A DNA stretch of 64,000 nt from Acinetobacter sp. ANC 4173 (GTDB taxonomy: Bacteria; Pseudomonadota; Gammaproteobacteria; Pseudomonadales; Moraxellaceae), in NCBI RefSeq assembly GCF_004331255.1, contig NZ_SJOF01000002.1, forward strand, positions 400,100 through 464,099, read 5' to 3'. The notes beneath the pieces are model-generated. The model saw nothing but the letters and a program-made list of their open reading frames with translations. It was not told where the DNA came from and did not search any database. This document shows, in pieces, positions 46,357 to 56,203 of the stretch. Every line of letters starts with the position of its first letter. Within the stretch, counting starts at the first letter, position 1. Both the position numbers and the translations under genes were made by a program.

Positions 46357-47214
46357 ATGGCATATCAAGCAACAATTTTAAATGTAATGATCGCATCACC
46401 AAGTGATGTTGCAGAAGAAAGACAACTTGTACGTGATGCAATCTATGAATGGAATGCCATTCACTCAAAACAATTTGGTGTAATGCTGAATCCTATTGGT
46501 TGGGAAACTCATGTTGCACCTGAAATGGGTAGTCGCCCACAAGAGATTATAAATAAAAGCATTCTTAATGATTCGGATATTTTAATTGGTCTTTTCTGGA
46601 CTCGCTTAGGTTCACCAACTGGTGAGTATGTTAGCGGGACAGTAGAGGAAATCTCAAAACACTGTGAAAACAACAAATTAGCTTCGTTATATATTTCAAG
46701 AAAGCCTTACCCCGATAATATAGATTTACAACAATTACAACTTTTAAGAGATCAAACCCAAATATGGCTTAAAGATGGATTATTAGAATTCTATGATGAT
46801 CAATCTATCTTTAAACAAAAGATTAAAGATCATTTATCACTTCAAATTCAAAATAATAAATATTTAAAAGATGTAATCAAACTAAATGAAATAAAAGTTA
46901 CCAATAACCATTTATTTTCTGAGGAAGCTAAAACTTTACTTTTGAATGCAATTCAAGGTAATGGAATTATTAGTTACTCTAGATATATTGACGGAACAGC
47001 GGACTTTGACGCGAATAATTTCAATTATAGAACAAACAATACTAGAGCTATAGCTAAGTGGAAAGCCGCTATTAAGTATCTGCTAGAAGAAAATATTATT
47101 ATTGAATTGAGTAATGATAAAGGCATACACCAGATATGTGAGGTAACTAATTTTGGCTGGAATTTATCCGAATCATTATTCACTAGCAAATTAAACTCGA
47201 TCGATAATCTTTAA
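46357..47214 (+). CDS. DUF4062-like protein with C-terminal winged-helix-like domain (accessory, candidate defence gene)
   Basis: 285 residues. The N-terminus LNVMIASPSDVAEERQLVRDAI and DSDILIGLFWTRLGSPTGEY (to about residue 110) resemble DUF4062/TIR-like nucleotide-binding folds found at the start of many STAND and other defence proteins. The last 90 residues (EEAKTLLLNAI, ARW-like AIAKWKAAIKYLLEENIIIE, ICEVTNFGW) look like a winged helix. Six of nine arginines are AGA, unlike the CGT/CGC-rich neighbours, and the gene is markedly more AT-rich: signs of transfer. It stands alone with no helicase, nuclease or toxin partner, immediately before the ahcY riboswitch. Function is not known; defence is an inference. 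Confidence 0.82.
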   Translation: MAYQATILNVMIASPSDVAEERQLVRDAIYEWNAIHSKQFGVMLNPIGWETHVAPEMGSRPQEIINKSILNDSDILIGLFWTRLGSPTGEYVSGTVEEISKHCENNKLASLYISRKPYPDNIDLQQLQLLRDQTQIWLKDGLLEFYDDQSIFKQKIKDHLSLQIQNNKYLKDVIKLNEIKVTNNHLFSEEAKTLLLNAIQGNGIISYSRYIDGTADFDANNFNYRTNNTRAIAKWKAAIKYLLEENIIIELSNDKGIHQICEVTNFGWNLSESLFTSKLNSIDNL

Positions 47215-47247
47215 ATTTTAGCTTTTTCCAAGTACAATAGCCGGCTA

Positions 47248-47375
47248 GTCGAGGGGTGCTGCGACTTTTTCACAGGCTGATTTTCAAAAACAGTAATGTG
47301 AAATCGCTAGGCTCGACAATTCGGTCAAAATTTCTGTGAAATACTGGTTTTGATTAACAACGGCATCCGCGAACA
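47248..47375 (+). ncRNA. S-adenosylhomocysteine (SAH) riboswitch
   Basis: Lies in the ahcY leader. P1 pairs GTCGAG (47248-47253) with CTCGAC (47312-47317). P2 pairs GCGA and TTTCACA (47261-47274) with TGTGAAA and TCGC (47297-47307). GGGTGCTG (47254-47261) pairs with CGGCATCC (47361-47368) to form the pseudoknot, with two wobble pairs. The conserved GAGGGGTGCTGCGAC and AGGCTCGAC segments match the SAH riboswitch consensus as I remember it. In this class SAH binding raises expression of the downstream gene, which here encodes the enzyme that degrades SAH. G47261 is shared between the two drawn helices, so exact ends need folding. Confidence 0.88.
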
Positions 47376-47423
47376 TAACGATCCAATCTATTTTTATTGT
47401 TATTTAATAACTAGGAGATCCAG

Positions 47424-48806
47424 ATGAACGCGGTTACTGCTTCATTTACAGATTACAAAGTTGCTGATATTTCACTTGCTGATTACGGCCGTAAAGAAAT
47501 TAAACTTGCTGAAGCAGAAATGCCAGCACTTATGGGTCTACGTAAGCGTTATGCAGCTGCAAAACCACTTGCGGGCGCAAAAATCCTCGGTTGTATCCAT
47601 ATGACCATTCAAACTGCTGTTCTCATTGAAACATTGGTTGAATTGGGCGCAGAAGTTCGTTGGACTTCTTGTAACATCTTCTCTACTCAAGACCATGCTG
47701 CTGCTGCAATTGCTGCTTCTGGCGTACCTGTATTTGCTTGGAAAGGTGAAACAGAAGAAGAATATGTATGGTGCTTAGAGCAACAAATCAATGTAAATGG
47801 CACACCTTGGGATGCCAACATGATTTTGGATGATGGCGGTGACTTAACTGCTCTTGTTCATGAAAAATATCCAACTGTTTTAGCAAAAATTCACGGTATT
47901 ACTGAAGAAACCACCACAGGTGTTCAACGTCTACTTGAAATGTGGAAAGACGGTTCTCTTAAAGTTCCTGCAATCAACGTCAACGACTCTGTCACCAAAT
48001 CTAAAAACGACAACAAATACGGTTGCCGCCACTCACTAAACGATGCGATTAAACGTGGTACAGATATGCTTTTATCTGGCCGTCGTGCACTTGTAATCGG
48101 TTACGGTGACGTAGGTAAAGGTTCTGCTCAATCTCTTCGTCAAGAAGGCATGATTGTACGTGTAACTGAAGTTGATCCAATCTGTGCAATGCAAGCATGT
48201 ATGGACGGTTACGAAGTTGTTGCTCCGTACAAAAACGGCGTTCAAACAGGTAAAAAAGAAGACATCAACCTTGACCTTCTTCAAAACACTGACTTGATCG
48301 TAACGACAACGGGTAACTACCACGTATGTGACGCTGCAATGTTAGATACATTAAAAGCAGGCGCTGTTGTATGTAATATCGGTCACTTTGACACTGAAAT
48401 CGACACCAACTACTTACGTGGTTACAAGTGGGTTGAAGTGAAGCCACAAGTACACCAAGTGTATCGTTCTGAAAATGACAGCGATTACTTAATCCTGCTT
48501 TCTGAAGGTCGTTTAGTAAACCTTGGTAACGCAACTGGTCACCCATCACGTGTTATGGATGGTTCTTTTGCTAACCAAGTTTTAGGTCAAATGCACTTAT
48601 TCGCTGAAAAATTTGCAGATCTTCCTGAAGACAAAAAACAAGCGGCGATTCGTGTAGAACTACTTCCTAAGAAATTAGATGAAGAAGTTGCTGCGGCAAT
48701 GGTTGCAGGCTTTGGCGGTGTGTTAACAACTTTGACTCAAGTACAAGCAGATTACTTAGGTGTAGCGGTTGAAGGCCCATTCAAGTCGGATACTTATAAA
48801 TACTAA
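47424..48806 (+). CDS. ahcY: Adenosylhomocysteinase
   Basis: Splits S-adenosylhomocysteine into homocysteine and adenosine, clearing the inhibitor of methyltransferases. 460 residues. NAD-binding [13 protein letters not shown], the substrate-region ILDDGGDLT, and [23 protein letters not shown] with the active Lys and Asp. The C-terminus KSDTYKY is conserved. GGAG lies 9 bases before the ATG. It is preceded by an SAH riboswitch, and metF follows 270 bases downstream. Confidence 0.98.
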   Translation: MNAVTASFTDYKVADISLADYGRKEIKLAEAEMPALMGLRKRYAAAKPLAGAKILGCIHMTIQTAVLIETLVELGAEVRWTSCNIFSTQDHAAAAIAASGVPVFAWKGETEEEYVWCLEQQINVNGTPWDANMILDDGGDLTALVHEKYPTVLAKIHGITEETTTGVQRLLEMWKDGSLKVPAINVNDSVTKSKNDNKYGCRHSLNDAIKRGTDMLLSGRRALVIGYGDVGKGSAQSLRQEGMIVRVTEVDPICAMQACMDGYEVVAPYKNGVQTGKKEDINLDLLQNTDLIVTTTGNYHVCDAAMLDTLKAGAVVCNIGHFDTEIDTNYLRGYKWVEVKPQVHQVYRSENDSDYLILLSEGRLVNLGNATGHPSRVMDGSFANQVLGQMHLFAEKFADLPEDKKQAAIRVELLPKKLDEEVAAAMVAGFGGVLTTLTQVQADYLGVAVEGPFKSDTYKY

Positions 48807-48876
48807 GTTTTTAATTCACTCATACTGAATTGAAATGATGAATGATTACACATTTGAATGCATTGCTTTTAAATAA

Positions 48877-48979
48877 TAATCCCTCCCAACCTCCCTTTTA
48901 AAAAGGGAGGTGTCGTGAATTTAGTGCAGATTAAATCTGCGACCATCCCTTCTTTTCAAAGAGGGGTTAGGGGAGATTT
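48877..48979. repeat. Palindromic intergenic repeat element
   Basis: The left half contains CCCTCCCAACCTCCCTTTT followed by AAAAGGGAGG; the right half has CCCTTCTTTTCAAAGAGGGG then TTAGGGGAGATTTTTT. The two ends are imperfect inverted copies, and the middle holds GCAGATTAAATCTGC. This is the build of a small non-coding dispersed element (about 100 bp) such as I recall in Acinetobacter intergenic regions. It sits between ahcY and metF and may also stop transcription. Confidence 0.6.
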
Positions 48980-49072
48980 TTTGAATAAAACATTTAACAC
49001 TTCAATTGATATACACATTCTTAATTTTTCAAAATGGGTGAATTATTTAAATGTTTATAACAAGGATTCGAA

Positions 49073-49909
49073 ATGAGCAAAAATATTCCCATTTCTTTTG
49101 AGTTTTTTCCGACCAAAACGGATGCGGGCGCAGAAAAACTAAAAGTCGTACACCAAGAATTACAGCTACTAAACCCTGAGTTCTTCTCAATTACTTATGG
49201 TGCAGGCGGTTCAACCCGTGAACGCACCTTAGCAGCGATTGCTGAATTTAATGGTAAAGGTACACCTGTTGCCCCTCACCTATCTTGTATTGGTGATGAC
49301 AAAGCCCGTATCGCTGAATTACTCGATATTTATAAAGCACAAGGCATTGACCGTATTGTGGCGCTGCGTGGTGACCTACCTTCAGGTCAGGTTGGTCTAG
49401 GCGAATTACCTTATGCAACGGATTTGGTTCGCTTTATTCGTGAACATTCTGGTGACCATTTCCATATTGAAGTTGCTGCGTACCCTGAAATGCATCCACA
49501 AGCAGAAAGCTTTGACTTAGACATTCAACGTTTTTGCGACAAAGCCAATGCAGGTGCTAACGCTGGTTTAACCCAATTCTTCTTTAATCCAGATGCCTAC
49601 TTCTACTTTGTCGATCGCATTCAAAAACAAGGCGTGAACATTCCTGTAGCCCCAGGCATTATGCCAATTACCAATGCCAGCAACTTGATTCGCTTTGCAG
49701 ATGGTACAGGTGCTGAGATTCCACGTTGGATTCGCAAGCAACTGGCTACCTATGGTGATGATAGTGCCAGCATTAAAGCTTTCGGCCATGAAGTTGTAGT
49801 CAAACTTTGTGAACGCCTGATTGCAGGTGGTGCACCAAGTTTGCACTTCTACACCATGAACACGACTGATCCTACCCGTCAGCTTGTACTAGACCTCGGT
49901 TTAGCATAA
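49073..49909 (+). CDS. metF: 5,10-methylenetetrahydrofolate reductase
   Basis: FAD enzyme that makes 5-methyl-tetrahydrofolate for methionine synthesis. 278 residues. ISFEFFPTKTDAGAEKL at the start, SITYGAGGSTRERT, ALRGDLPSGQVG, GGANAGLTQFFFN-type (ANAGANAGLTQFFFNPDAYF) and PGIMPITN. Placed after ahcY, consistent with the homocysteine-methionine cycle, though a repeat element separates them, so it may have its own promoter. Confidence 0.96.
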   Translation: MSKNIPISFEFFPTKTDAGAEKLKVVHQELQLLNPEFFSITYGAGGSTRERTLAAIAEFNGKGTPVAPHLSCIGDDKARIAELLDIYKAQGIDRIVALRGDLPSGQVGLGELPYATDLVRFIREHSGDHFHIEVAAYPEMHPQAESFDLDIQRFCDKANAGANAGLTQFFFNPDAYFYFVDRIQKQGVNIPVAPGIMPITNASNLIRFADGTGAEIPRWIRKQLATYGDDSASIKAFGHEVVVKLCERLIAGGAPSLHFYTMNTTDPTRQLVLDLGLA

Positions 49910-49949
49910 GTATTTAAACTAGATTCACCCTATTTGAGAGTAAAACCGA

Positions 49950-50666
49950 ATGCCTCGTTTTTTTATGGAAGCAGAACTCAATGTTGATCACACTGTCGAA
50001 CTGACTGAAACTGTGTTTCACCACTGGGTAAAAGTTTTACGCGCTCAAATCGGTGAAACAGCGACTTTGTTTAATGGACAAGGCGGCGAATACGAAGTGA
50101 CCTTGAGTGACGTTGCCAAAAAGTCAGCATCGGTTCAGGTCACTGCTTTTAACCCAACCAATCGCACTCCAGCTATTCGTACTTTACTTGGTCAAGTCAT
50201 GAGTAAAGGTGACCGTATGGATTATGCGATTCAAAAAGCGGTTGAACTGGGTGTATCCGAAATTCAATTGTTGACCTCTGAACGTTGTGAAATGCGTTTA
50301 AAATACGACCGTGACCAAAAAAAGTTAGACCATTGGCAAGGTATTGCGATTGCCGCTTGCGAACAATGTGGCATGAACCTTGTGCCAAAAATCCTTGCAC
50401 CCCTCAGTTTAGAGAAATGGCTTGAATCTGAACGAGCAGAGACTAAACTTGTGCTCGCACCCAATAAGGATGAGACAAATCCTTTGAACAATGCCAAATC
50501 AAATATTGCACTGCTGATCGGGCCTGAAGGCGGTTTAAGTGAAGCAGAAATTCAAGCTGCGAATAACGCAGGTTTTGTCAACTGGTGTATCGGCGAGCGA
50601 GTATTACGTACCGAAACGGCCCCTGTGGTTGCATTATCCATCTTAAATTACAATGTTAGACCATAG
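49950..50666 (+). CDS. rsmE: 16S rRNA (uracil(1498)-N3)-methyltransferase
   Basis: SPOUT methyltransferase that methylates U1498 of 16S rRNA. 238 residues. PUA-like N-terminal part with HHWVKVLRAQIGETATLFNGQGGEY; C-terminal trefoil knot with LLIGPEGGLSEAEIQAA and RVLRTETAPVVALSILNY, the SAM site. Starts 40 bases after metF and may be co-transcribed. Confidence 0.96.
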   Translation: MPRFFMEAELNVDHTVELTETVFHHWVKVLRAQIGETATLFNGQGGEYEVTLSDVAKKSASVQVTAFNPTNRTPAIRTLLGQVMSKGDRMDYAIQKAVELGVSEIQLLTSERCEMRLKYDRDQKKLDHWQGIAIAACEQCGMNLVPKILAPLSLEKWLESERAETKLVLAPNKDETNPLNNAKSNIALLIGPEGGLSEAEIQAANNAGFVNWCIGERVLRTETAPVVALSILNYNVRP

Positions 50667-50827
50667 TTTTTCCAAAAAGATGAAAATACGGATGGATAAG
50701 ATTGATATTTATGAATAACCTGATTAATCTAAAAGTGATGCAATATTTTGTGATTTTATTAAACGACTAAGCAGATGAATGGAACGTATAACCTCTACAG
50801 TATCTAGAACAAAACAAAAATAAGGTT

Positions 50828-53698
50828 ATGAATATTATGCCCGATTTTTTAGATGCGAATCTTAAACCGCAGTTACGCGCTGCGCAAATTCATAACTCCA
50901 TAAGGCATATCCAATTATTTTTGGCCAGTATTCTCATTATTTTTTTATATGTTTATTGCGTTTATCAGTTTAATTTTTCACACTTTTCCATCTATTTCAA
51001 TGCTTGGTTCTTGGTCACAGAGTTCATCGTTGGCAGTTTTTGGTTACTGACCGCAACTCGATTCAAATTTGAACAATACTCTATTTCCCAAGCGCATCAC
51101 TGGGTGCAGTTTCTCTGCATAGGTATCGGTATACTCATTGCAACTGGGATTAGTCTTATTTATTACCATTTACCTCTGGTCAATCCAAGTTTTGAACCTG
51201 TTCACGCTTTAACATTATCTGCCTTACTGTTAATCGTGACTCAAACATTAGCGCTGACCTTCCTAACCCAACGCCTTGATTATTTTTGTCTAATTTTCAT
51301 TCCGTCTATTATTCCTTACTTTATATCTCAATTTATTCTTACTGACCAAATTAACCAATTATTTCATCTAACCGTGAACTTTGTTCTCATCGTCATTTTA
51401 TTGTGTGCTAACTCGACTGTACGAATCCATAAACGCTTATCTGCTTTATATTTGCGCAATGGTCAACTCATTAAAAATGCTGAGCAACAAGTGACTCGGA
51501 CTGAAGAATTATGTGAACAACTGCAAAATGAAATGAACAAATCCAAAGAAATTGAATTACAACTACAGCAAAATAACCAGCAATTAGAGCAAAAAATTAA
51601 AGAACGTACTTTTGATATTGAGCAAATGAATCGTGATCTAGAAAACCAGCAACAAAACTTTGATCTTGCACATGAAATTGCAGGTTTAAAACCTTGGGAC
51701 TGGAATATTAAAGAACGTCATATATCAGTCAGTAACTATCAACAACAGAAAAAACGTAAACATTCAAAAGAACACAGTATTCAGCTACAAAACATCATTC
51801 ATCCAGATGATTTATCCTGCTTCAAAGCAGCGTTAAAACAGCATCTCCGTGCCGAGACTGATCGCTATGAAGCCACCTATCGTGTACAGCAATCCAATGG
51901 TGAATGGACTTGGGTGCACGATATTGGACGTGTAATTGAACGAGATCCAAGCAATAAAAAGCCTTTGCGCATGGTGGGCATACAACGCGACATTCATCAG
52001 GAACGCACCGATCAAGAGCGTCTAAAACTGGCTGCAAGCGTCTTAGAACAAGCGGCTGAAGGTATTTTTATCCTCGATAAACATTTGCATTATGTCAATG
52101 TAAATCCTTTTTATGAAAAGATCACAGGCTTTAATAAAGACCTCTGCTTAGGACAGCATCTTTTCGCAATCACCTCAAACCTTAAATCCGTACAGCAACA
52201 AAACCATCAGGCTATTTTGGAGCAATTAGCACGTACAGGTGAATATGATGGTGAACTCACTGAAAAATTCAGCACGGGCAAAGAGCTGACCTTTTGGCTA
52301 CATATTAATGCGATACACGACGAACATAATCGTGTCATCAACTATATTGGCATTGTGTCCGATCTGACAGAACGTAAACTTCAAGAACAACGTTTATCCT
52401 ATCTTGAAAATTATGACACTTTAACGGACTTGCCAAACCGTTTTTATTATAATTATCAACTACATCAATATTTAGTATCGCATCAAGACTCAATTCAACA
52501 GCTCGCTGTGATTCGACTCAATATTGACCGATTCCGCCCCCTCAATGAATATTTAAGCAATAATGGTGGTGATGAACTATTAAGGCAAGTCGCTCAACGT
52601 TTACGCTTAACCAATACAGATGCATTGTTCTTGGCACATTTAAATGGCGATGACTTTGCAATTGTGTATGAGATTTCTCATATCCGCCCATCAATTCAAC
52701 AGCATTGTGAGCGTATTCAAGACGCTTTTGCTGAACCATTTGATATTTTTGGACAGGACCATATTATTACAGTTTCCATGGGGATTTCATTCTACCCTGA
52801 ACATGGTCGACAACTCGATTATTTAAATAGTTGTGCCGAGCAAGCCTTAACTGAGGCCAAACGTTTGGGTGGTCATACCATGAAATATTACTCGAGTGAT
52901 AACACAGCATTGCTTGAACAAGGTATTTATTTAGAGCGTGACTTACGCCAAGCTATTCGCAATGATGAGCTGGTGGTTTACTATCAACCCAAAATCGACT
53001 TTAAAGATCAACATGTTTATGGTTTTGAGGCCCTTATACGCTGGAATCATCCAACAAAAGGCATTATTCCTCCTGCACTGTTCATTCCAATGGCAGAAAA
53101 AACCAGTTTAATTTCAGATATTGGCAGAATCGTCATTTGTAAGACGGCTAAACAAATTAGCCATTGGAATTCGATTGGTTTTACAAATATTTGTGTATCC
53201 GTCAATGTTGTTGCACAACAGTTACAACGTGGACAACTGCTTTCTGATTTAGACGAAGCGATTGCAACCTATCAAATTTCAGGTGAAAGTTTAGAACTTG
53301 AAATTACTGAATCTTCGCTAATTGAAAACTCAAAAACTGTCAAAATATTATTGGATCAAATTAAACAACGTCATATTAATATTGCCCTAGACGATTTTGG
53401 TACAGGTTATTCCTCTCTTGCCTATCTGGCAGACTTCCCAATCGATATTCTAAAAATAGATCGCGCCTTCATTGCCAACATTGGAGATGGTAAACAAGAT
53501 GCCATTATTAGTGCCATGGTTGCCATGGGTAAAGCAATGGGATTGATTGTCGTCGCAGAAGGGATTGAAACTGAACAGCAGCTCTGTTATCTCGAAAAAC
53601 TACAATGCGACATTGCTCAAGGTTATCTTTTTTCAAAACCGCTCTCTGAAAAAAATGCGACTGAATACTTACAATTACACAAACTTATCCCTTCTTAG
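50828..53698 (+). CDS. Membrane PAS-GGDEF-EAL protein, probable cyclic-di-GMP phosphodiesterase
   Basis: 956 residues. Five to six membrane segments in residues 25-200, a coiled coil (about 215-280, rich in Gln and Glu), two PAS domains (about 285-400 and 405-520), GGDEF (about 525-690) and EAL (about 700-950). The GGDEF site reads NGDDF (residues 606-610), so cyclase activity is doubtful. The EAL motif is intact (FEALIRW, 734-736), with later DDFGTGYSSLAYL, suggesting phosphodiesterase activity, perhaps with GTP-regulated control. ATGs at 50828 and 50837 are both possible; AAGG lies close to the first. Confidence 0.92.
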   Translation: MNIMPDFLDANLKPQLRAAQIHNSIRHIQLFLASILIIFLYVYCVYQFNFSHFSIYFNAWFLVTEFIVGSFWLLTATRFKFEQYSISQAHHWVQFLCIGIGILIATGISLIYYHLPLVNPSFEPVHALTLSALLLIVTQTLALTFLTQRLDYFCLIFIPSIIPYFISQFILTDQINQLFHLTVNFVLIVILLCANSTVRIHKRLSALYLRNGQLIKNAEQQVTRTEELCEQLQNEMNKSKEIELQLQQNNQQLEQKIKERTFDIEQMNRDLENQQQNFDLAHEIAGLKPWDWNIKERHISVSNYQQQKKRKHSKEHSIQLQNIIHPDDLSCFKAALKQHLRAETDRYEATYRVQQSNGEWTWVHDIGRVIERDPSNKKPLRMVGIQRDIHQERTDQERLKLAASVLEQAAEGIFILDKHLHYVNVNPFYEKITGFNKDLCLGQHLFAITSNLKSVQQQNHQAILEQLARTGEYDGELTEKFSTGKELTFWLHINAIHDEHNRVINYIGIVSDLTERKLQEQRLSYLENYDTLTDLPNRFYYNYQLHQYLVSHQDSIQQLAVIRLNIDRFRPLNEYLSNNGGDELLRQVAQRLRLTNTDALFLAHLNGDDFAIVYEISHIRPSIQQHCERIQDAFAEPFDIFGQDHIITVSMGISFYPEHGRQLDYLNSCAEQALTEAKRLGGHTMKYYSSDNTALLEQGIYLERDLRQAIRNDELVVYYQPKIDFKDQHVYGFEALIRWNHPTKGIIPPALFIPMAEKTSLISDIGRIVICKTAKQISHWNSIGFTNICVSVNVVAQQLQRGQLLSDLDEAIATYQISGESLELEITESSLIENSKTVKILLDQIKQRHINIALDDFGTGYSSLAYLADFPIDILKIDRAFIANIGDGKQDAIISAMVAMGKAMGLIVVAEGIETEQQLCYLEKLQCDIAQGYLFSKPLSEKNATEYLQLHKLIPS

Positions 53699-53842
53699 TC
53701 TAAGTCAATAGGCTTGAGGTCTAAGTTTGTGTAAAAAAGAAGCGTGTTCGACTGTGCTTAAAAGACAAGTAATGGTATATTCGAGCAAATTCAGCAAAAC
53801 CACCAGCATAAGCTGGACCACTCAGTAACAAACGAGATTCAG

Positions 53843-56122
53843 ATGGACGATCAATCATTAAAACAGCAAGCTTTGTATTATCACGAGTTTCCAACCCCAG
53901 GTAAAATCAGTGTTACACCTAGCAAGCAGCTGGTCAACCAACACGACTTAGCACTTGCTTACTCCCCAGGTGTGGCTGCGCCTTGTTTAGAGATTGAACG
54001 CGACCCTTCAACTGCCGCCCTATATACTGCACGTGGTAACCTTGTTGCCGTTGTCAGTAATGGTACCGCAGTACTTGGACTAGGTAACATCGGTCCATTA
54101 GCGTCAAAACCAGTAATGGAAGGTAAAGGCGTCCTGTTCAAAAAATTTGCTGGTGTTGATGTCTTCGACATCGAAATCGCTGAAAATGATCCAGACAAAA
54201 TCGTTGATATTGTTGCAGCGTTAGAACCAACTTTTGGCGGGATTAACCTCGAAGACATTAAAGCGCCTGAATGTTTCTACATTGAGCGTAAACTTCGCGA
54301 ACGCATGAATATTCCTGTGTTCCATGATGACCAACACGGTACTTCAATCATTGTAGGTTCTGCTTTACTGAATGCACTTCAGTTAAATGGCAAGAAAATT
54401 GAAGAAATCAAAATTGTCGCTTCTGGTGCAGGTGCAGCTGCTCTTTCATGTTTAGACTTACTTTGCGCAATTGGTGCAAAGAAAGAAAACATTATCGTTG
54501 CTGACTCACGTGGTCTACTCACAACTAAGCGCGAAGGTCTAGATGACTCGAAAAAACGCTATGTACAAGACATTGACGGTACACAGCTGGCTGACGTGAT
54601 TGCAAATGCAGATATGTTCCTTGGTCTTTCAGCGGCCGGTATCTTAACCAAAGAAATGGTTAAGGTTATGGCAAAAGATCCTATTATTTTTGCCCTTGCT
54701 AACCCAGATCCAGAAATTTTACCTGAACATGCACATGAAGTTCGTAATGATGTAATCATGGCAACAGGTCGTTCAGACTATCCGAACCAAGTGAACAACG
54801 CGCTTTGCTTCCCATATATCTTCCGTGGTGCACTCGATGTAGGTGCAACAACCATTAATGAAGAAATGAAAATTGCTTGTGTATATGCAATTGCGCGTAT
54901 GGCACACATTGAAGCAGATGCTGCAACCTATGGTGAAAAATCTGCATCTTTTGGTCGTGACTATTTAATTCCACGCCCTCTTGATCAACGTCTGATTCTT
55001 GAAATTGCACCAGCAGTTGCACAAGCAGCAATGGATTCTGGTGTTGCAACACGCCCAATCGAAGATTTCTCTGCGTATCGTCAACGTTTGTCTGAGTTTG
55101 TTTATAACTCTGCATTCATTATGAAACCAATCTTCGCTCAGGCAAAAACTGATCCTAAACGTATTGCTTATGCAGAAGGTGAAGACCTCCGCGTATTACG
55201 TGCTGTACAAATTGCAGTAGATGAAGGTATGGCGAAACCAATTTTGGTGGGTCGTACTGCGGTGATCGAAGCCAACATTAAGAAATTAGGTTTACGCTTA
55301 GAACATGGCGTAAACATTGAAATTGTTGACCAAGAGCAAAACCCGAACTACGAAAAATTTGCTGAAGACTATTACGACATCATGCAACGTAAAGGGGTAA
55401 CACCTGAATACGCACATCGTGAAGCACGTCGTCGTTCTACCTTAATCGCGGGTATGTTGGTTAAACATGGTCTGGCGGATGGTATGCTGTGTGGTACATA
55501 TTCAAGCTATGACATTCATTTAGATTTCGTAAAAAATGTGATTGGCTTGAAAGAAGGTCGTACCAACTTCTTTACCCTAAATGCATTAATGCTTGAAGAT
55601 CGCAACTTGTTCATTGCGGACACTTATGTAAATACCAATCCAACAGCTGAACAGTTGGCTGAAATGACCATTTTAGCGGCTGAAGAAGTGCGTCGTTTTG
55701 GTATTACTCCACGCGTTGCTCTACTTTCGCACTCTAGTTTCGGTTCAGACCAAAATGACCCAAGCGCACAAAAAATGCGTAAAGTATTTGAAATCTTGAG
55801 CGAAATTGCACCTGAACTTGAAGTTGAAGGTGAAATGCACGGTGATGCAGCAATGGACGAAACCATTCGTCACTTTGCCTTCCCGAACTCACGTTTCAAA
55901 GGTTCTGCTAACTTGTTAATTATGCCGAACTTAGATGCTGCCAACATTTCATTCAACCTATTGAAATCAACTTCTGGTAACAATGTGACTATTGGTCCTA
56001 TTTTATTAGGTGCAGCGAAACCTGTTCATATTCTTACTCCAACGACTACAACACGTCGTTTAGTCAATATGACAGCATTAACTGTGGCTGAAATTCAGCA
56101 AGCTGAAACTGAAGCGCTTTAA
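53843..56122 (+). CDS. maeB: NADP-dependent malic enzyme with phosphotransacetylase-like domain
   Basis: Converts malate to pyruvate and CO2 with NADPH production. 759 residues, the long MaeB form. The malic enzyme part is residues 1-430 ([55 protein letters not shown]); the phosphotransacetylase-like part is residues 430-759 ([43 protein letters not shown]) and is thought to be regulatory. In a strain using fatty acids or acetate it works beside aceA. Ends at a strong hairpin. Confidence 0.96.
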   Translation: MDDQSLKQQALYYHEFPTPGKISVTPSKQLVNQHDLALAYSPGVAAPCLEIERDPSTAALYTARGNLVAVVSNGTAVLGLGNIGPLASKPVMEGKGVLFKKFAGVDVFDIEIAENDPDKIVDIVAALEPTFGGINLEDIKAPECFYIERKLRERMNIPVFHDDQHGTSIIVGSALLNALQLNGKKIEEIKIVASGAGAAALSCLDLLCAIGAKKENIIVADSRGLLTTKREGLDDSKKRYVQDIDGTQLADVIANADMFLGLSAAGILTKEMVKVMAKDPIIFALANPDPEILPEHAHEVRNDVIMATGRSDYPNQVNNALCFPYIFRGALDVGATTINEEMKIACVYAIARMAHIEADAATYGEKSASFGRDYLIPRPLDQRLILEIAPAVAQAAMDSGVATRPIEDFSAYRQRLSEFVYNSAFIMKPIFAQAKTDPKRIAYAEGEDLRVLRAVQIAVDEGMAKPILVGRTAVIEANIKKLGLRLEHGVNIEIVDQEQNPNYEKFAEDYYDIMQRKGVTPEYAHREARRRSTLIAGMLVKHGLADGMLCGTYSSYDIHLDFVKNVIGLKEGRTNFFTLNALMLEDRNLFIADTYVNTNPTAEQLAEMTILAAEEVRRFGITPRVALLSHSSFGSDQNDPSAQKMRKVFEILSEIAPELEVEGEMHGDAAMDETIRHFAFPNSRFKGSANLLIMPNLDAANISFNLLKSTSGNNVTIGPILLGAAKPVHILTPTTTTRRLVNMTALTVAEIQQAETEAL

Positions 56123-56155
56123 TCTTTAGTAAAAAGCTCAAGTTATTGACTTGAG

Positions 56156-56202
56156 AAAACCTCTATTCTGTAGCATGATTGCTTGAAGAATAGAGGTTTT
56201 TT
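56156..56202 (+). terminator. Terminator of maeB overlapping the cca translation start
   Basis: AAAACCTCTATTCT (56156-56169) pairs perfectly with AGAATAGAGGTTTT (56187-56200), 14 bp, and T6 follows. A smaller hairpin, CTCAAGT...ACTTGAG, precedes it. The second arm contains AGAGG, the only ribosome-site-like sequence before the cca ATG at 56204, so the stem would hide it in read-through transcripts. Confidence 0.9.
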
Positions 56203-56203
56203 C

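Noticed and set aside
53843..56122. maeB as an unusual gene fusion
   Set aside because: The malic enzyme plus phosphotransacetylase-like layout is the normal MaeB form in proteobacteria.
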